Assembly (NCBI RefSeq): GCF_008725655.1
Contig: NZ_VYXP01000002.1
Span: forward strand, 248,001 to 312,000
From: Marinihelvus fidelis
GTDB lineage: Bacteria; Pseudomonadota; Gammaproteobacteria; Xanthomonadales; SZUA-36
Reading direction: 5' to 3'
DNA length: 64,000 nt
Shown: in pieces, positions 62,788-64,000 of the stretch
How the letters are laid out: the number at the start of each line of letters is the position of its first letter
How positions within the stretch are numbered: the stretch's first letter is position 1
Notes under the pieces: model-generated
Told to the model about the DNA's origin: nothing
Seen by the model: the letters and a program-made list of their open reading frames with translations, nothing else
Databases searched by the model: none
Translations under genes and position numbers: made by a program

Positions 62788-64000
62788 TCAGGGGCGTCCG
62801 ATCGCATAGTAAGTGAAGCCGCGTCCGCGCACCACGTCCGGAGACCAGATATTGCGACCATCGACCAGCACCGGCGCGGCCATGGTTTCGGCCAGGCGGC
62901 GGAAGTCGGGCGCCCAGTACTGGCGCCACTCGGTGACCAGCGCCAGGGCCTCGGCTTGCTCGGCAGCCTCGTAAGGGTTCTCGTGCAGCACCAGGCGCGG
63001 CTCATCGGGATACAGGCCCGCGACCACGTCCCTTGCCTTCGGGTCATGGGCGTGGATCGTGGCGCCCGCTTCCAGCAGGGCATCGATCACCACCAGCGCC
63101 GGCGCCTCGCGCGTGTCATCGGTATTCGGCTTGAAGGCCAGGCCCCACATGGCGATACGCCTGCCGTCCAGGTCGCCGCCAAAGTGTCGTGACAGCAGGT
63201 CAAACACCTTGCGCCGCTGGCGATTGTTGACCGACTCCACCGCGTCCAGGATGCGGGTCTCGTAGCCCGCCTCCGAGGCCGTGCGGCAAAGCGCGCGCAC
63301 ATCCTTGGGAAAACAGGAGCCGCCATAACCCGCACCCGGGTAGATAAATGAATAACCGATGCGGGGGTCTGAACCGATGCCCAGCCGGACCTTCTCGATA
63401 TCGGCGCCGACGTGCTCGGCGACATTGGCAAGTTCGTTCATAGCGCTGATGCGTGTCGCCAGCATCGCGTTGGCCGCGTACTTGGTCAGCTCGCTGGAGC
63501 GGAGGTCCATGAACATCAGCTTTTCGTGGTTTCGGTTGAACGGCGCGTAGAGTTCCCGCAACAGGTCTTCAGACGCTTCGTTCTCGACACCGGCAATGAT
63601 CCGGTCCGGACGCATGAAGTCACTGACCGCCACGCCTTCGGCCAGGAATTCCGGGTTCGAGGCCACGCTGAACGCCACGTCTGCGCCCCGCGCATCCAGG
63701 CGTGCCTGCACGGCCTGGCGCACGCGGTCGCAGGTGCCCACCGGCACGGTCGACTTGACTACCACGAGCAGGGGCTGCTCCAGCCGGTCACCGATCGCTT
63801 CGGCCACGGCAAGCACGTAGCTCAGGTCAGCCGAGCCATCTTCACCGGGCGGCGTGCCGACCGCGATCAGCAACACCTCGGCGTGGGCAACGGCCTTGTC
63901 CATGGATGTCGTGAATTCCAGGCGACCCTGGCGAAGGTTGTCGACCAGCATGGACTCAAGGCCGGGCTCGTAGATCGTGCACTCGCCGCGTGACAGGCGC
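62788..64000 (-). CDS. ugd: UDP-glucose 6-dehydrogenase (N-terminus beyond the window)
   Basis: Oxidises UDP-glucose to UDP-glucuronate for surface polysaccharides. The 404 visible residues lack the N-terminal Rossmann glycine motif, which lies past the edge; the frame is open to position 64000 and reads YEPGLESMLVDNLRQGRLEF there. Seen: VVVKSTVPVGTCDRVR, SNPEFLAEGVAVSDFMRPDR, KYAANAMLATRISAMNE (Lys/Asn of the active site), GAGYGGSCFPKDVRAL with the catalytic Cys and WGLAFKPNTDDTREAPAL. Starting at the internal Met (63951) would be wrong. Confidence 0.95.
   Translation of the reverse strand, partial: RLSRGECTIYEPGLESMLVDNLRQGRLEFTTSMDKAVAHAEVLLIAVGTPPGEDGSADLSYVLAVAEAIGDRLEQPLLVVVKSTVPVGTCDRVRQAVQARLDARGADVAFSVASNPEFLAEGVAVSDFMRPDRIIAGVENEASEDLLRELYAPFNRNHEKLMFMDLRSSELTKYAANAMLATRISAMNELANVAEHVGADIEKVRLGIGSDPRIGYSFIYPGAGYGGSCFPKDVRALCRTASEAGYETRILDAVESVNNRQRRKVFDLLSRHFGGDLDGRRIAMWGLAFKPNTDDTREAPALVVIDALLEAGATIHAHDPKARDVVAGLYPDEPRLVLHENPYEAAEQAEALALVTEWRQYWAPDFRRLAETMAAPVLVDGRNIWSPDVVRGRGFTYYAIGRP

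Overview
The window is 64 kb of dense, GC-rich (roughly two-thirds G+C, judged by eye) bacterial chromosome carrying almost only housekeeping genes. Gene content and order point to a Gammaproteobacterium. The best marker is the block rpoE-rseA-rseB-rseC-mucD-lepA-lepB-DUF4845-rnc-era plus recO-pdxJ, which is a classic gammaproteobacterial order (as in Pseudomonas). A marine or halophilic lineage near Wenzhouxiangellaceae, Chromatiales or Xanthomonadales is my guess from the gene flavours (giant NAD-glutamate dehydrogenase, two-domain ALDH16 with deoC, free-standing 'RRNxFRVALLY' membrane domain). Genus cannot be fixed from sequence alone. I see no rRNA, tRNA, CRISPR, prophage or insertion sequence, and no gene-free stretch exceeds 300 bases.

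Layout. 1-7.4 kb (minus): HMG-CoA lyase, a PutP-like symporter, dodecin, a BON-LysM protein, a YidB-like protein, a two-domain aldehyde dehydrogenase and deoC. 7.4-14.4 kb: a small membrane protein convergent with and overlapping tadA, a 2OG-Fe(II) oxygenase, guaBA and a secreted amidohydrolase. 14.4-17.6 kb (plus): xseA, an ECF sigma/anti-sigma pair and yigZ. 17.6-26.9 kb (minus): a saccharopine-dehydrogenase-like protein, a winged-helix protein with a Lys-Pro tail, fadH, then MTI phosphorylase-hpt-nagZ-CYTH-rlmD and pdxJ/recO. 27.0-33.6 kb (plus): an M20 amidohydrolase, then a tightly coupled cassette (fn3-like membrane protein, SSS symporter, a 40-aa membrane protein, an ATCase-like carbamoyltransferase, an AsnB-like synthetase). 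This block splits the usual era|recO junction. 33.6-42.8 kb (minus): era back to rpoE. 43.1-48.4 kb (plus): ALDH7, pyrD, murB and an M28 lipoprotein peptidase. 48.5-57.3 kb: 5'-nucleotidase, EamA transporter, nadK, the 180-kDa-type NAD-GDH and acyl-CoA dehydrogenase. 57.4-62.1 kb (plus): ArsR-methyltransferase and metH. 62.2-64 kb (minus): DUF2058 protein and the 3' part of UDP-glucose dehydrogenase.

How the parts fit. Purine metabolism is represented by guaBA and by a salvage pair: an MTI phosphorylase whose specificity residue suggests a 6-oxopurine substrate, next to hpt, which would recycle its hypoxanthine. Envelope stress is represented by rpoE-rseABC-mucD, with a good sigma-E-type promoter in front of rpoE. 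Methionine synthesis appears to be autoregulated through a SAM-methyltransferase-fused ArsR repressor in front of metH.

The two most unusual signals are (1) intergenic arrays of degenerate 7-bp tandem repeats, four arms of which begin exactly at the stop codon of a gene and two loci of which carry inverted arms, and (2) the plus-strand accessory cassette at 28.5-33.6 kb, where a carbamoyltransferase keeps the carbamoyl-phosphate site but has lost the aspartate-binding loop, linked to a symporter with two tiny partner membrane proteins.
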